NCBI GenBank assembly: GCA_945893145.1
Contig: CAMDDZ010000059.1
Coordinates: forward strand, 1-35,182
DNA: 35,182 nt
From: Rhodoplanes serenus
Lineage (GTDB): Bacteria; Pseudomonadota; Alphaproteobacteria; Rhizobiales; Xanthobacteraceae
Direction of reading: 5' to 3'
In this document: one piece after another, positions 7,977-16,760 of the stretch
Position numbering within the stretch: position 1 is the first letter of the stretch
Layout of the letters: every line of letters starts with the position of its first letter
Program-made: the position numbers and the translations under genes
Notes under the pieces: generated by a model
The model's database searches: none
Told to the model about the DNA's origin: nothing
Seen by the model: the letters and a program-made list of their open reading frames with translations, nothing else

Positions 7977-8151
7977 ATCAACGAGACGGCGCCCGGGCGC
8001 CCAACCAATCCCGGTGATCCCGCACGTCTGCATCACAAAACCACGAGGAGCAGGAGAGCAGATGAACACAGACCCGCTCGCGCTGGCGAGCGCAGCGAGC
8101 GGCCAGTGCGAGCACGTTAGGGTGACCACGTGGTGCCCGCCAAACGCGCGG
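7977..8151. other. intergenic region with 11-bp hairpin, downstream of merR
   Basis: This region lies 3' of the minus-strand merR gene. A stem of 11 pairs (8077-8087 with 8102-8112, one G-T pair) stands in it. A plus-strand ATG at 8062 has a purine-rich AGGAG-type site upstream, but its frame runs without stop as antisense through merR and beyond, so it is not called a gene. The hairpin could serve as the 3' end of merR transcripts. Confidence 0.3.
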
Positions 8152-8709
8152 CTACGCCGCTTCGTCCTTCAGCGCGGCATCGATCAACCGACGGCATTCG
8201 GCCAATTCGTCGAGCGCGCTTTGCAGCCGGCGCACGTCGTCGCGCGCCAAGCCGGGCTCCGGCTGAACGAGCGGTGGCGGCGCAGGCGGCGTGACCGTGG
8301 GAGCTTGTTCTTTTTTCGCGGGCTCGCGCGTCGGCGATTGCAGCAGACTGAACAGCGTGCGCGCGGCCTCGTCGGGCGGCAGCTGTTCGGCCTCCTCCGC
8401 CACGTCATCGCCGGGCTGGATGGCAGGCAGCGCCGCGCCCGGCTCCCAGACCGCCTGCACGAACTTCGGCCCCTGCTCGCGCAAAATGCGCTGCACGCCG
8501 CGGATGGTGTAGCCCTCGCCGTACAGCAGATGGCGGATGCCGCGCAGCAGATCGACGTCATCCGGCCGGTAGTAGCGCCGCCCGCCGGCGCGCTTCATCG
8601 GCCGGATCTGCAGAAACCGGCTCTCCCAAAAGCGCAGCACGTGCTGCGGCATGTCGAGTTCATCGGCGACTTCGCTGATGGTGCGAAATGCGTCAGGCGC
8701 CTTGTCCAA
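8152..8709 (-). CDS. MerR family transcriptional regulator
   Basis: Protein of 185 aa. An N-terminal MerR-type winged helix is visible (~8-78): [25 protein letters not shown], followed by [33 protein letters not shown]. The C-terminal half is rich in proline and acidic residues and ends in a short helix (~160-185). No metal-binding cysteines are present, so a metal sensor role is not supported. It is the last gene of the run plsX-fabH-ihfA-merR, an arrangement conserved in many Rhizobiales. The start ATG at 8709 lies 54 bases after the ihfA stop. Target genes are unknown. Confidence 0.88.
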   Translation of the reverse strand: MDKAPDAFRTISEVADELDMPQHVLRFWESRFLQIRPMKRAGGRRYYRPDDVDLLRGIRHLLYGEGYTIRGVQRILREQGPKFVQAVWEPGAALPAIQPGDDVAEEAEQLPPDEAARTLFSLLQSPTREPAKKEQAPTVTPPAPPPLVQPEPGLARDDVRRLQSALDELAECRRLIDAALKDEAA

Positions 8710-8763
8710 GGCCGCTTCCCTCTTGCGATGAATCGGAAACGAGAAACGCGAACGCGACGCGGA

Positions 8764-9081
8764 TTACTTTTCTGGCTCGTCCGGAACAATCATGCCGTTG
8801 ATCCGCTGCTTGAGGATCGCCGACGGCTTGAACACCATGACGCGGCGCGGCGAGATCGGCACTTCCTTGCCGGTCTTGGGATTGCGGCCGATCCGCTGGC
8901 CCTTCTTGCGCACAACAAAAGAGCCGAACGAGGAAAGTTTCACCGTTTCCCCGCGCTCGAGGCAATCGGTGATCTCCTGCAGCACCAGTTCGACAAGCGC
9001 AGCCGATTCCGTGCGCGACAAGCCCACCTTTTGGTAGACAGCCTCACACAAATCCGCCCGCGTGATGGTTTTTCCCGACAT
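8764..9081 (-). CDS. ihfA: integration host factor subunit alpha
   Basis: Nucleoid protein of 105 aa, standard IHF-alpha length. It shows the IHF/HU fold signatures [20 protein letters not shown] at the N-terminus, [14 protein letters not shown], and the DNA-intercalating arm [23 protein letters not shown] (~65-88). It pairs with IHF-beta (not in this window) to bend DNA at promoters, origins and recombination sites. It sits between fabH and merR, 150 bases after the fabH stop. The start is fixed by a short spacing from the divergent sequence composition and by alignment to the family's MSGKT-type N-terminus. Confidence 0.95.
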   Translation of the reverse strand: MSGKTITRADLCEAVYQKVGLSRTESAALVELVLQEITDCLERGETVKLSSFGSFVVRKKGQRIGRNPKTGKEVPISPRRVMVFKPSAILKQRINGMIVPDEPEK

Positions 9082-9231
9082 CGCCAGCCCCAGTCTCGGC
9101 GACCATATCCCGCTGAAATTCCAACGATATTAGCTTGTTCTGAGGCGGTCAACGGGGCCATGGGGTGGCCTGAGAGCTATTTTACGGGGCAATCCCGCAT
9201 TTCGGGGCGTGCCGGCCCCGGTTTCCCGCCG

Positions 9232-10203
9232 TTACCAGCGCACCAGCGCCGATCCCCAGGTGAAACCGCCGCCCATCGCCTCCAGCAGCACCAGGTCGCC
9301 CTTCTTGATGCGGCCGTCCTTGATGGCGACGTTCAGCGCCAGCGGAATCGAGGCCGCCGACGTGTTGCCGTGCTGGCCCACCGTGATGACGACCTTCTGG
9401 GGCGCAATCCCGAGCTTATGGGCGCTGTCGTCGATGATGCGCTTGTTGGCCTGGTGCGGCACGAACCAATCGATATCGGCCGCGGTGTAGCCGGTGGTGC
9501 GGAAGGCGTCTTCGATCACGTCGGTGATCATCGCCACCGCGTGCTTGAACACGGCGCGGCCTTCCATCCGCAGGTGGCCGACGGTCTGCGTCGAAGACGG
9601 TCCGCCATCGACATAGAGCTTGGACTTGTGACGTCCGTCCGATCGCAGATGCGTGGTGAGAATGCCGCGGTCGTCGCGGCCGCCACCCTGCTGCTGCGCC
9701 TCGAGCACGACGGCGCCGGCGCCGTCACCGAACAGCACGCAGGTGGTGCGGTCCTTCCAGTCGAGGATGCGCGAGAAGGTTTCGGCGCCGATCACCAGCG
9801 CTCGCTTGTAGGTGCCGGTGCGGAGAAGCCCGTCCGTGGTGGCCAGCGCGAACACGAAACCCGAGCAGACCGCCTGCAAATCGAACGCAGCGCCGCGCGT
9901 GATGCCAAGCCCTGCCTGCACGGTTACGGCGGTCGCCGGAAACGTGTTGTCGGGGGTCGAGGTCGCCACCACGATGAGATCGATCGATTGTGCATCGACA
10001 TGGGCCGCGGCCAGCGCCGCCCGCGCCGCCTTGATGGCGAGGTCGGAGGTCACTTCACCGGAGGCCGCGATATGCCGCTGCTCGATTCCGGTGCGTTGCA
10101 CGATCCATTCGTTCGACGTCTCGATGTCGCGCGCGAGTTCGTCGTTGGTGAGCACCCGCTCGGGCAAATAGCTGCCGCAACCCAGCAGTACGGAACGCAG
10201 CAT
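9232..10203 (-). CDS. fabH: beta-ketoacyl-ACP synthase III
   Basis: 3-oxoacyl-ACP synthase III, 323 aa, which condenses acetyl-CoA with malonyl-ACP to start type II fatty acid synthesis in the cytoplasm. The catalytic triad is visible: Cys113 in DLQAVCSGF, His250 in [11 protein letters not shown] and Asn280 in [10 protein letters not shown]. The C-terminus [22 protein letters not shown] is typical. The open frame extends 93 residues further upstream, but that part is arginine-rich and overlaps plsX. The ATG at 10203, two bases after the plsX stop, gives the normal family length. It is translationally close to plsX, so phospholipid and fatty acid initiation are co-expressed. Confidence 0.96.
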   Translation of the reverse strand: MLRSVLLGCGSYLPERVLTNDELARDIETSNEWIVQRTGIEQRHIAASGEVTSDLAIKAARAALAAAHVDAQSIDLIVVATSTPDNTFPATAVTVQAGLGITRGAAFDLQAVCSGFVFALATTDGLLRTGTYKRALVIGAETFSRILDWKDRTTCVLFGDGAGAVVLEAQQQGGGRDDRGILTTHLRSDGRHKSKLYVDGGPSSTQTVGHLRMEGRAVFKHAVAMITDVIEDAFRTTGYTAADIDWFVPHQANKRIIDDSAHKLGIAPQKVVITVGQHGNTSAASIPLALNVAIKDGRIKKGDLVLLEAMGGGFTWGSALVRW

Positions 10204-10205
10204 TG

Positions 10206-11267
10206 TCACGAGGCCGCTCCGCCGAGAGCCTTGGACTGTGCGGTGGCATCGGCGTGACGATGCAATGTCTCGCTGATCTTGCCCAGCAGTCCGTAGCGCA
10301 CCATGTCGTATCCCATGTCGATCGCCGCCGCGTAGCCTTCCGGGTCCGTGCCGCCGTGGCTCTTGATCACCACACCGTTGAGGCCGACGAACACGCCGCC
10401 GTTGGATTTTCGCGGATCGAGCTTCTCGCGCAGCATATGAAACGCCGGCCGCGCCAACAAATAGCCGAGCCGCGAACGCCACGTGCGCATCATCGCGGCC
10501 TTCAGATAATCGGCGAATTGCCGCGCCGTGCCCTCGGCCGCCTTGAGCGCGATGTTGCCGGAAAAGCCTTCCGTCACCACCACATCGACCGTGCCCTTGC
10601 CGATGTCGTCACCCTCGACGAAGCCGAAATAATCGAGATGCGCGAACTGGCCTTCGCGCAGGATTTTTCCGGCCTCGCGCACCGGCTCGAGCCCTTTAAC
10701 CTCCTCGACCCCGACGTTGAGCAGGCCCACGGTCGGCCGGTCGAGATCGAACAGCACGCGCGCCATGGCGCTGCCCATCACGGCCAGATCCACCAGATGG
10801 TCGGCGTCCGCGCCGATGCTGGCGCCGAGGTCGAGCACGATGGATTCGCCACGCGTCGTTGGCCACAGCGCAGCGATCGCCGGACGGCTGATGCCCGCCA
10901 TGGTTCTGAGATTGAACTTCGCCATCGCCATCAGGGCGCCGGTGTTGCCGGCCGATATCGCAACGTCGGCCTCACCCTTCTTGACCGCATCGATGGCGAG
11001 CCACATCGACGACTTCCAGCGGCCGTTGCGCAACGCCTGGCTCGGCTTGTCCTCCATCCGCACCGCGACGTCGGTGTGCACCAGCTTGGCGGAGGCCTGC
11101 AGGCGCGGATGAGCCGCCAGCAGCGGATCGATCTTGGCGCGGTCGCCGTAAAGGATGAATTCGCTGTCAGGATGCCGGGTCAGCGAAATTTCCGCCCCGG
11201 GTACGACCACCGATGGTCCATGGTCTCCCCCCATGGCGTCGAGCGCGATGCGGACCTTTTGGGGCAT
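10206..11267 (-). CDS. plsX: phosphate acyltransferase PlsX
   Basis: Acyl-ACP:phosphate acyltransferase, 353 aa, which makes acyl-phosphate for the PlsY route to phosphatidic acid. It starts with the characteristic [24 protein letters not shown] and contains [11 protein letters not shown] and [16 protein letters not shown], both diagnostic of the family. The length is normal. It lies two bases before fabH and 126 bases after the yceD-type gene, so these membrane-lipid genes probably form one operon read on the minus strand. Confidence 0.96.
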   Translation of the reverse strand: MPQKVRIALDAMGGDHGPSVVVPGAEISLTRHPDSEFILYGDRAKIDPLLAAHPRLQASAKLVHTDVAVRMEDKPSQALRNGRWKSSMWLAIDAVKKGEADVAISAGNTGALMAMAKFNLRTMAGISRPAIAALWPTTRGESIVLDLGASIGADADHLVDLAVMGSAMARVLFDLDRPTVGLLNVGVEEVKGLEPVREAGKILREGQFAHLDYFGFVEGDDIGKGTVDVVVTEGFSGNIALKAAEGTARQFADYLKAAMMRTWRSRLGYLLARPAFHMLREKLDPRKSNGGVFVGLNGVVIKSHGGTDPEGYAAAIDMGYDMVRYGLLGKISETLHRHADATAQSKALGGAAS

Positions 11268-11393
11268 GGGCTAATCGGCGGCGACGGGGACGCCGGGACT
11301 CCTCGTTGGTGACCGGGTGAAACCCAACAATAGCCTGCCGGTGAAAATGGCGACAGGGCCAATCGGACTGCACTCCCAGGGGATTACATGCCT

Positions 11394-11996
11394 TTAGCGG
11401 CCATTTTCGCCCCGATCCTTCTTCAATGCGGCCAGCGCCGCGAACGGATGCGCGGCCGGATCGTCGACCGGCGGCGAATCGAATTTCGCCCCCGGCGCGC
11501 GCGGATAGGGATCGATTCCCAAGAGCAGGAACTCGGTTGCGAGCGCGCCAAGATCGATAAAGCCATCGCGCAGCACCTCCGGCGGATCGTCGGTCACCGC
11601 CAGGTCCTCGTCATCCACGGATGGCGGCGGGCTGTCGGACGGCGAAGCAGACGCCGGGATGAATACCAGGTCGACCGGCTCATCGATCTCGTTTTGCACC
11701 GGCTCGAGGGTGACCACGCAGTTCTGGCCGATCGTCGCCGAAACATGGCCCGTCACCCGCACGCCGTCGCGGCTGTGCCGGGTCAGTTCGAAGCCCGCTT
11801 CGAGCCGCGGCAGCGACGCTAGTCCGGCGGCCGCCGCAATCGCGGCCCGGGTGGCTTCGTCCGCCCTCAGATGAACCGACTGGCCAGTTTCCGGAACCTC
11901 GGCAACCGCGACAGGCTTGCTCCATGGCGGGATACTGTCACCAAGCTTGTTGCTGTCGCTGGACTTGTTGGCGTCGCTAGATTTGCGCTGCTTCAT
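11394..11996 (-). CDS. DUF177 / YceD family protein
   Basis: Protein of 200 aa resembling the YceD (DUF177) family, which in most bacteria stands next to rpmF/plsX and is linked to 23S rRNA or ribosome maturation. The visible match is the middle segment RVTGHVSATIGQNCVVTLEPVQNEIDEPVDLVFIP (two runs of about 15 residues) and the acidic stretch before FIDLGALATEFLLLGIDPYPRAPGA. Only one Cys is present where many relatives have a CxxC-type pair. The N-terminus is serine/lysine-rich (KQRKSSDANKSSDSN). No rpmF follows; plsX comes directly downstream, as is common in Rhizobiales. Confidence 0.85.
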   Translation of the reverse strand: MKQRKSSDANKSSDSNKLGDSIPPWSKPVAVAEVPETGQSVHLRADEATRAAIAAAAGLASLPRLEAGFELTRHSRDGVRVTGHVSATIGQNCVVTLEPVQNEIDEPVDLVFIPASASPSDSPPPSVDDEDLAVTDDPPEVLRDGFIDLGALATEFLLLGIDPYPRAPGAKFDSPPVDDPAAHPFAALAALKKDRGENGR

Positions 11997-12002
11997 GGGT
12001 TT

Positions 12003-12554
12003 TCACGCTGCGTCCGCCGCAATCGATTCCGGCGCCGGGAACTTGAGCGCGGCCAACTCCGCCGGTCCGATGGCCTGAACCGCCAGTTCGCTGGCCGCAG
12101 CGCGCATATAGGCTGCAAGCCGCCGCGCGCCCAGAGTAACCTCGGCGCTGCCAAGAACGTTACGGGCCAGAGCCGCTGCGAGGGCGGCCGGGTCGTCGCC
12201 GTCGAGCGCGGCGTCATAGGCCCGGGCGCGGCCATAGAACGCCTCGCCGACCCGCTGCATCTCCTTGGGCACCTTGAGGTCGCCGACCCCCATTTCGCGG
12301 AAATTGTCGTCCATATCGACACAAAACAGGTCGAACAGGTCCTGTCCGGCGGCCGGCAGGCTGCCTGCCGCGCCCCGCAACCGGCGCAGGACCAGCACCA
12401 GATGCAGCATGATCATGTCGAGCCGCGCCGGCACGGTATCCGGCACGCCATAGTCGCGGTAGAATACAGGGGATCGCGCCTGCGCCACGATCATGCCATA
12501 GAGGGCGCGAATGCTGGGGTCCCGCGGGGTGCGGCGGAAGGGGAGCGAAATCAT
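12003..12554 (-). CDS. ubiquinol-cytochrome c chaperone family protein
   Basis: Protein of 183 aa of the CBP3/ubiquinol-cytochrome c chaperone (UPF0174-like) family, whose mitochondrial members help assemble cytochrome b of the bc1 complex. Recognisable parts are IRALYGMIVAQARSPVFYRDYGVPDT (split N-terminal motif), RLDMIMLHLVLVLRRL and LFCVDMDDNFREMGVGDLKVPKEMQRVGEAFYGR. It lies six bases upstream of the yceD-type gene on the same strand, and its start faces bamE across a 92-base divergent promoter region. Its function in bacteria is inferred from the mitochondrial homologues. Confidence 0.9.
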   Translation of the reverse strand: MISLPFRRTPRDPSIRALYGMIVAQARSPVFYRDYGVPDTVPARLDMIMLHLVLVLRRLRGAAGSLPAAGQDLFDLFCVDMDDNFREMGVGDLKVPKEMQRVGEAFYGRARAYDAALDGDDPAALAAALARNVLGSAEVTLGARRLAAYMRAAASELAVQAIGPAELAALKFPAPESIAADAA

Positions 12555-12646
12555 CGAGTTGGTTGGCCGTTAACGGCGGATATACCCCGTCGTTGCATTA
12601 GCATGGGGCATCGGGTACGCCGGCCGCCACCTCGGACGCAAGGGAA

Positions 12647-13138
12647 ATGACGGGTACGCAATTCGCATCGTATAAATGCACGCCCTGGCTGCGCGCGGGC
12701 CTTGTACGTATGGGCCTTGCCGCCTGCCTGACGGCGGCGGTGCTGGCGCTGGGCGGCTGCGCCGACTCCTTCAACCAGATCTATCAGCGCGGCTATGTGC
12801 TGCCCGAAGGCGCCCTCGAGCAGGTTCCGCCCGGCACCACCCAGGAGCAGGTGCTGATCGTGCTCGGCACGCCGTCGACAGTCGCGACGGTGAGCGGCGA
12901 GGCCTTCTACTACATCACCCAGCGCGCCGAGCAGAAGCTCGCCTTCATGAAGCAGGACGTCACCGATCAGCGGGTGATCGCCATCTATTTCGACAAGGAC
13001 CGCCGGGTCCGGCGCATCGCCAACTACGGCATGAAGGACGGCAAGGTTTTCGACTTTGTCAGCCGCTCCACGCCGACCAGCGGAGCGGAACTGTCCTACC
13101 TGGGCTACGTCTTCAGCATCATGAAGCCGATCCAGTAA
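12647..13138 (+). CDS. bamE: outer membrane assembly lipoprotein BamE/SmpA
   Basis: Lipoprotein of 163 aa. The signal peptide has a lipobox LALGGC with the lipid-carrying Cys38. The long N-region (MTGTQFASYKCTPWLRAG) may mean the true start is the downstream Met22. The mature part carries the SmpA/OmlA core: YQRGYVLPEGALEQVPPGTT, QVLIVLGTPSTVATVSGEAFYYI and FDKDRRVRRIANYGMKDGKVFDF. It is a small subunit of the beta-barrel assembly machine at the inner face of the outer membrane. It is divergent from the ubiquinol-cytochrome c chaperone gene, an arrangement seen in many Rhizobiales. Confidence 0.92.
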   Translation: MTGTQFASYKCTPWLRAGLVRMGLAACLTAAVLALGGCADSFNQIYQRGYVLPEGALEQVPPGTTQEQVLIVLGTPSTVATVSGEAFYYITQRAEQKLAFMKQDVTDQRVIAIYFDKDRRVRRIANYGMKDGKVFDFVSRSTPTSGAELSYLGYVFSIMKPIQ

Positions 13139-13292
13139 CGACTGCGTCCCCAAGTCTGGGCACTCCAAGTCGCGTCCGCCCCGCCATGCGGAGCCGACAT
13201 GCTGAGATCGAACTGGACAGCGGGCCGGCCCGGGTTTCATGCTACTGCGCAGCAATACGACGGCCCTATGATCGCCGCAGAGGAGATCGCCT

Positions 13293-13817
13293 ATGTCCAA
13301 TTCGCCGGTGTCGAAAATGCCAATCGTGAGCCTGCCCGATACCGCTCGCCATCTGGGCGAAACCGGCAAGCGCGTGAACGTGCTGTGGCAGCATGACGAC
13401 TCGCTTGCCTTCGTCGCGCGCGGTCGCGAATACCGCAGCGAGTTTCATATCAACCCGAGCGACGAGGTGATGTATCCGATCATTGGCGACCTCACGCTCC
13501 ACTACCGCAACGAACAGGGCAAAGAGGAGATCACCATGGTGCCCCAGGGCTCGGTGATCTACACGCCGGCCGGCACACCGCACTCGCCGCGTTTTGCTCC
13601 CGACGCGTACCTGTTGGTGATGGAACGCAAGCGCCGCCCCGGCGAGATCGACCGCTTCCAGTGGTTCTGCCCGAAATGCGACTCGCTGCTGCACGAAGTT
13701 CAGGCCGTGGTCGACGATTACAAGAACGATCCGGTGTCGAAGGCCTACCAGGAGCTCTTCGACAGCGAGGCAGCCCGCACCTGCAAGTCGTGCGGCAACG
13801 TGATGCCGAAGCCGTAA
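13293..13817 (+). CDS. 3-hydroxyanthranilate 3,4-dioxygenase
   Basis: Cupin dioxygenase of 174 aa, which opens the ring of 3-hydroxyanthranilate to 2-amino-3-carboxymuconate semialdehyde (kynurenine pathway, NAD synthesis or aromatic breakdown). The Fe site is visible as His52 (YRSEFHIN), Glu58 and His97 (AGTPHSPR), with Arg48 as a substrate-binding residue. The C-terminus has the bacterial rubredoxin-like second metal site, Cys126/129 (CPKC) and Cys164/167 (CKSC). A strong ribosome site (GAGGAG) precedes ATG 13293. No other kynurenine pathway gene is present in this window. A bidirectional terminator separates it from the pyrophosphatase gene. Confidence 0.87.
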   Translation: MSNSPVSKMPIVSLPDTARHLGETGKRVNVLWQHDDSLAFVARGREYRSEFHINPSDEVMYPIIGDLTLHYRNEQGKEEITMVPQGSVIYTPAGTPHSPRFAPDAYLLVMERKRRPGEIDRFQWFCPKCDSLLHEVQAVVDDYKNDPVSKAYQELFDSEAARTCKSCGNVMPKP

Positions 13818-13840
13818 GGCTCATCGCGATCCGGAAAGCG

Positions 13841-13871
13841 AAAGGCCCGCGGCAGAACCGCGGGCCTTTTT
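13841..13871. terminator. bidirectional Rho-independent terminator
   Basis: AAAGGCCCGCGG (13841-13852) pairs with CCGCGGGCCTTT (13858-13869), with a 5-base loop and a run of five T. It lies 24 bases after the dioxygenase stop and 25 bases before the end of the convergent H+-pyrophosphatase gene, so it can stop transcription from both sides. The T-run is better for the plus-strand gene. Confidence 0.88.
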
Positions 13872-13895
13872 CTATTGGCGAAGGCGTTCGGCGCG

Positions 13896-16025
13896 TCAGT
13901 GCGCCAGCACGGCGAGTAACAGCAATGCCACGATGTTGGTGATCTTGATCATCGGGTTCACGGCGGGGCCGGCGGTGTCCTTATAGGGATCGCCGACCGT
14001 GTCGCCGGTTACCGCAGCCTTATGGGCGTCGGAGCCCTTGCCGCCGTAGTGGCCGTCTTCGATATACTTCTTGGCGTTATCCCACGCGCCGCCGCCCGAG
14101 GTCATCGAGATGGCGACGAACAGGCCCGTCACGATCACGCCGAGCAGCATGGCGCCGACCGCAGCGAAGCCAGCCGACTTTCCGGCCGCGCCGCCGCCTG
14201 CCACAAAGTAGATCACGTAGTAGACGACAATCGGCGACAGCACCGGGAGCAGCGACGGGATGATCATCTCTTTGATCGCCGCCTTGGTCAGCAGGTCCAC
14301 AGCGCGGCCGTAGTCCGGCTTGCTGGTGCCCTTCATGATGCCCGGGTTTTCGCGGAATTGCCGGCGCACCTCTTCGACGATGGCGCTGGCGGCGCGACCG
14401 ACCGCGGTCATACCCATGGCGCCGAACAGATACGGCAGCAAGCCGCCGAACAGCAGGCCCACGACCACATAGGGATTCTTCAACGAGAAATCGAGCGTCA
14501 CGCCCTGGAAGTAGGGATAGTGCGCCGGATCCTTGATGAAGAATTCGAGGTCCTGGCTATAGGCCGCAAACAACACCAGCGCGCCGAGACCGGCCGAACC
14601 GATGGCGTAGCCCTTGGTCACTGCCTTGGTGGTGTTGCCAACGGCGTCGAGCGCGTCGGTGGACTTGCGCACTTCCTTCGGCAGGCCCGCCATTTCGGCG
14701 ATGCCGCCGGCATTATCTGTGACCGGCCCGAAAGCGTCGAGTGCGACCACCATACCGGCCAGCGCCAGCATGGTCGTGACCGCGATGGCGATGCCGAACA
14801 GGCCCGCCATACCGTAGGTCACCAGGATGCCGGCGATGATGACGATCGCCGGAAGCGCCGTGGACTCCATCGAGATGGCAAGGCCCTGGATGACGTTGGT
14901 GCCGTGGCCGGTCACCGATGCGGCAGCGATCGACTTCACCGGGCGGTAGTCGGTGCCGGTGTAGTATTCGGTGATCCAGATGATCAGGCCGGTGACCACG
15001 AGGCCGACGACACCGCACCAATAAAGCGTCGTGGTGGTGAAGTTGAGGCCCTGCGCCCGGAGCGGAACGCCGAAGCCGAACAGCCCATAGATGACGCCGG
15101 CGATCGCGACCAGCGACAGGATCGCGGTGACGATCAGGCCCTTGTAGAGCGCGCCCATGATGGACTGGCTCGCGCCGAGCTTGACGAAAAACGTACCGAT
15201 AATCGAGGTGATGATGCAGACGCCGCCGATGGCGAGCGGCAACAGCATCATGTTGGTGAGGTTCGGCGTGTCGACGAAGAAGATCGCGGCCAGCACCATG
15301 GTGGCAACCGTCGTCACTGCGTAGGTCTCGAACAGGTCGGCCGCCATGCCGGCACAGTCGCCGACGTTGTCGCCGACGTTATCGGCGATGGTGGCCGGAT
15401 TGCGCGGGTCATCCTCCGGGATGCCAGCCTCGACCTTGCCGACCAGATCGCCGCCCACGTCGGCGCCCTTGGTGAAGATGCCGCCGCCGAGACGGGCGAA
15501 GATCGAAATCAGCGAGGCGCCGAAGCCGAGCGCCACCAGCGCGTCGATGACGGTGCGCGAATTGGGCGCAAGCTTCAGCGGTCCGGTGAGGATGCCGTAG
15601 TAGGCGGTGACACCGAGCAGCGCGAGGCCGGCGACGAACATGCCGGTGATCGCGCCAGACTTGAACGCAAGCTCAAGGCCACCGGCGAGCGAGCCGATGG
15701 CGGCCTGCGCGGTGCGGACGTTGGCGCGCACCGAGACGTTCATGCCGATGAAGCCAGCCGCACCGGAAAGCACCGCGCCGATCAGGAACCCGATCGCGAC
15801 GAGCCAGCCGAGCAAAAAGCCCACGATGACGAAGATGACGGCGCCGACGATGCTGATCGTGATGTACTGGCGCTTGAGATAGGCCTGCGCGCCCTCGCGC
15901 ACGGCAGCCGCAATCTCCTGCATCCTGGCGTTGCCGGGGTCCGCCTGCATCACCGACCAAATCGCCCAGACGCCATAGACGATCGCGAGCAGACCGCAGG
16001 CGATGACCAATCCCAAAACTGTCAT
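13896..16025 (-). CDS. hppA: K+-independent membrane H+-pyrophosphatase
   Basis: Proton-pumping inorganic pyrophosphatase, 709 aa with about 16 membrane helices. It couples PPi hydrolysis to proton export from the cytoplasm. The substrate site is visible as [18 protein letters not shown] and [25 protein letters not shown]. The helix-12 motif GNTTKAV has Lys where K+-dependent enzymes have Ala, which by family knowledge marks the K+-independent class. The ATG at 16025 has a GAGGAA ribosome site. A longer frame to 16094 adds 23 residues with no family match. It ends against the bidirectional terminator at 13841-13871. Confidence 0.95.
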   Translation of the reverse strand: MTVLGLVIACGLLAIVYGVWAIWSVMQADPGNARMQEIAAAVREGAQAYLKRQYITISIVGAVIFVIVGFLLGWLVAIGFLIGAVLSGAAGFIGMNVSVRANVRTAQAAIGSLAGGLELAFKSGAITGMFVAGLALLGVTAYYGILTGPLKLAPNSRTVIDALVALGFGASLISIFARLGGGIFTKGADVGGDLVGKVEAGIPEDDPRNPATIADNVGDNVGDCAGMAADLFETYAVTTVATMVLAAIFFVDTPNLTNMMLLPLAIGGVCIITSIIGTFFVKLGASQSIMGALYKGLIVTAILSLVAIAGVIYGLFGFGVPLRAQGLNFTTTTLYWCGVVGLVVTGLIIWITEYYTGTDYRPVKSIAAASVTGHGTNVIQGLAISMESTALPAIVIIAGILVTYGMAGLFGIAIAVTTMLALAGMVVALDAFGPVTDNAGGIAEMAGLPKEVRKSTDALDAVGNTTKAVTKGYAIGSAGLGALVLFAAYSQDLEFFIKDPAHYPYFQGVTLDFSLKNPYVVVGLLFGGLLPYLFGAMGMTAVGRAASAIVEEVRRQFRENPGIMKGTSKPDYGRAVDLLTKAAIKEMIIPSLLPVLSPIVVYYVIYFVAGGGAAGKSAGFAAVGAMLLGVIVTGLFVAISMTSGGGAWDNAKKYIEDGHYGGKGSDAHKAAVTGDTVGDPYKDTAGPAVNPMIKITNIVALLLLAVLAH

Positions 16026-16205
16026 GGATTCCTCGATTGAAGTGGGGTAGCGGGCAGGCCCCTGCCCCGGCCGAATATGGCGCGGATATGCCAAAAACTA
16101 GACATCGACGCAATGTTGGATATGCCGGACGGGCCCAAATTGGCCCATAACGGGCACTTCAGTGATGGCCCGCCCGGCGCTTGTCCCTAACCCCTGGCTG
16201 CGGAG

Positions 16206-16655
16206 ATGGCCTGCATGGTTGTGCGATTCTTCTTCGGATTGCTGCTTCTGGCGCTTCCGGCATTGCCTGCCGCTGCCACCGCGTCGCTGACCTGTACGGT
16301 GGAGGACCGCAACCTCAAGGCCGAACTGATCGGCAATATCGGCAGCGGCGATGGCGCGGGCATCCAGATCACGGCCGGTGAGATCGTGCTGAAGCCAGTC
16401 CGCGGCAAATACGACGCCATGACGCTGCCGCTCGAAGCCGGAATGGTCGCGCAGTTCTGGACCTTGGACGATGAGCTGCGGATCGGCCTCCACCTGCCCG
16501 ACAAGAACGACAGATCGGGCTATCTCGCCATCCTGACCCGCCTGGTGAAAGGTCCGGGCGACATTGCGCGCTATGATGGCCGCTACGTGCTGCGGACCAA
16601 CGGACCCAAGGGCCCCCATGAACTTAAGGGCCGCGCCAAGTGCGACGCTGGATAA
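16206..16655 (+). CDS. small exported protein of unknown function
   Basis: Protein of 149 aa. The start could also be Met4. The N-terminus is a signal peptide (VVRFFFGLLLLALPALPAAATA, cleavage near residue 25). The mature part is about 120 residues, beta-rich in appearance, with one Cys pair (Cys30 in LTCTVEDRN and Cys146 in RAKCDAG) that could form a disulfide. I do not recognise a domain. It stands alone, divergent from hppA, and is followed within six bases by a palindromic repeat element. Confidence 0.75.
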   Translation: MACMVVRFFFGLLLLALPALPAAATASLTCTVEDRNLKAELIGNIGSGDGAGIQITAGEIVLKPVRGKYDAMTLPLEAGMVAQFWTLDDELRIGLHLPDKNDRSGYLAILTRLVKGPGDIARYDGRYVLRTNGPKGPHELKGRAKCDAG

Positions 16656-16660
16656 CTCAA

Positions 16661-16760
16661 AGCATGATCCCGAAAAGTGGATACCGGTTTCCGGAAAAGA
16701 TCATGCTCAAGCAAGAAGCTAGAGTCTGATCCAATTCAATTGAATTGGATCAGACTCTAG
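16661..16760. repeat. composite palindromic repeat element, copy 1
   Basis: Module A (16661-16707, 47 nt) begins AGCATGATC and ends GATCATGCT, with interior GAAAAGTGG and ACCGG. An 11-base linker follows. Module B (16719-16760) is a perfect 42-base palindrome: both 21-base arms from CTAGAG to CTCTAG match without a spacer. Module A recurs in inverted orientation at 21841-21887 with 43 of 47 identities. Such palindromes are frequent in rhizobial intergenic DNA. The last bases of module B (CTAG) supply the TAG stop codon of the MFS gene (16757-16759). Confidence 0.88.

Noticed and set aside
3068..8151. Duplicated tRNA-Pro 3' end as right attachment site
   Set aside because: No second copy of the TTCGAATCTCCCCGCTCC segment was seen to the right within the window.
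7840..10257. Long plus-strand open frame of 805 codons
   Set aside because: It runs antisense through merR, ihfA and fabH, is extremely arginine-rich, and exists only because GC-rich genes leave the opposite frame open.
14022..16040. Plus-strand open frame of 672 codons opposite hppA
   Set aside because: Antisense shadow of the pyrophosphatase gene, with biased Arg/Asp/Gly composition and no ribosome site.
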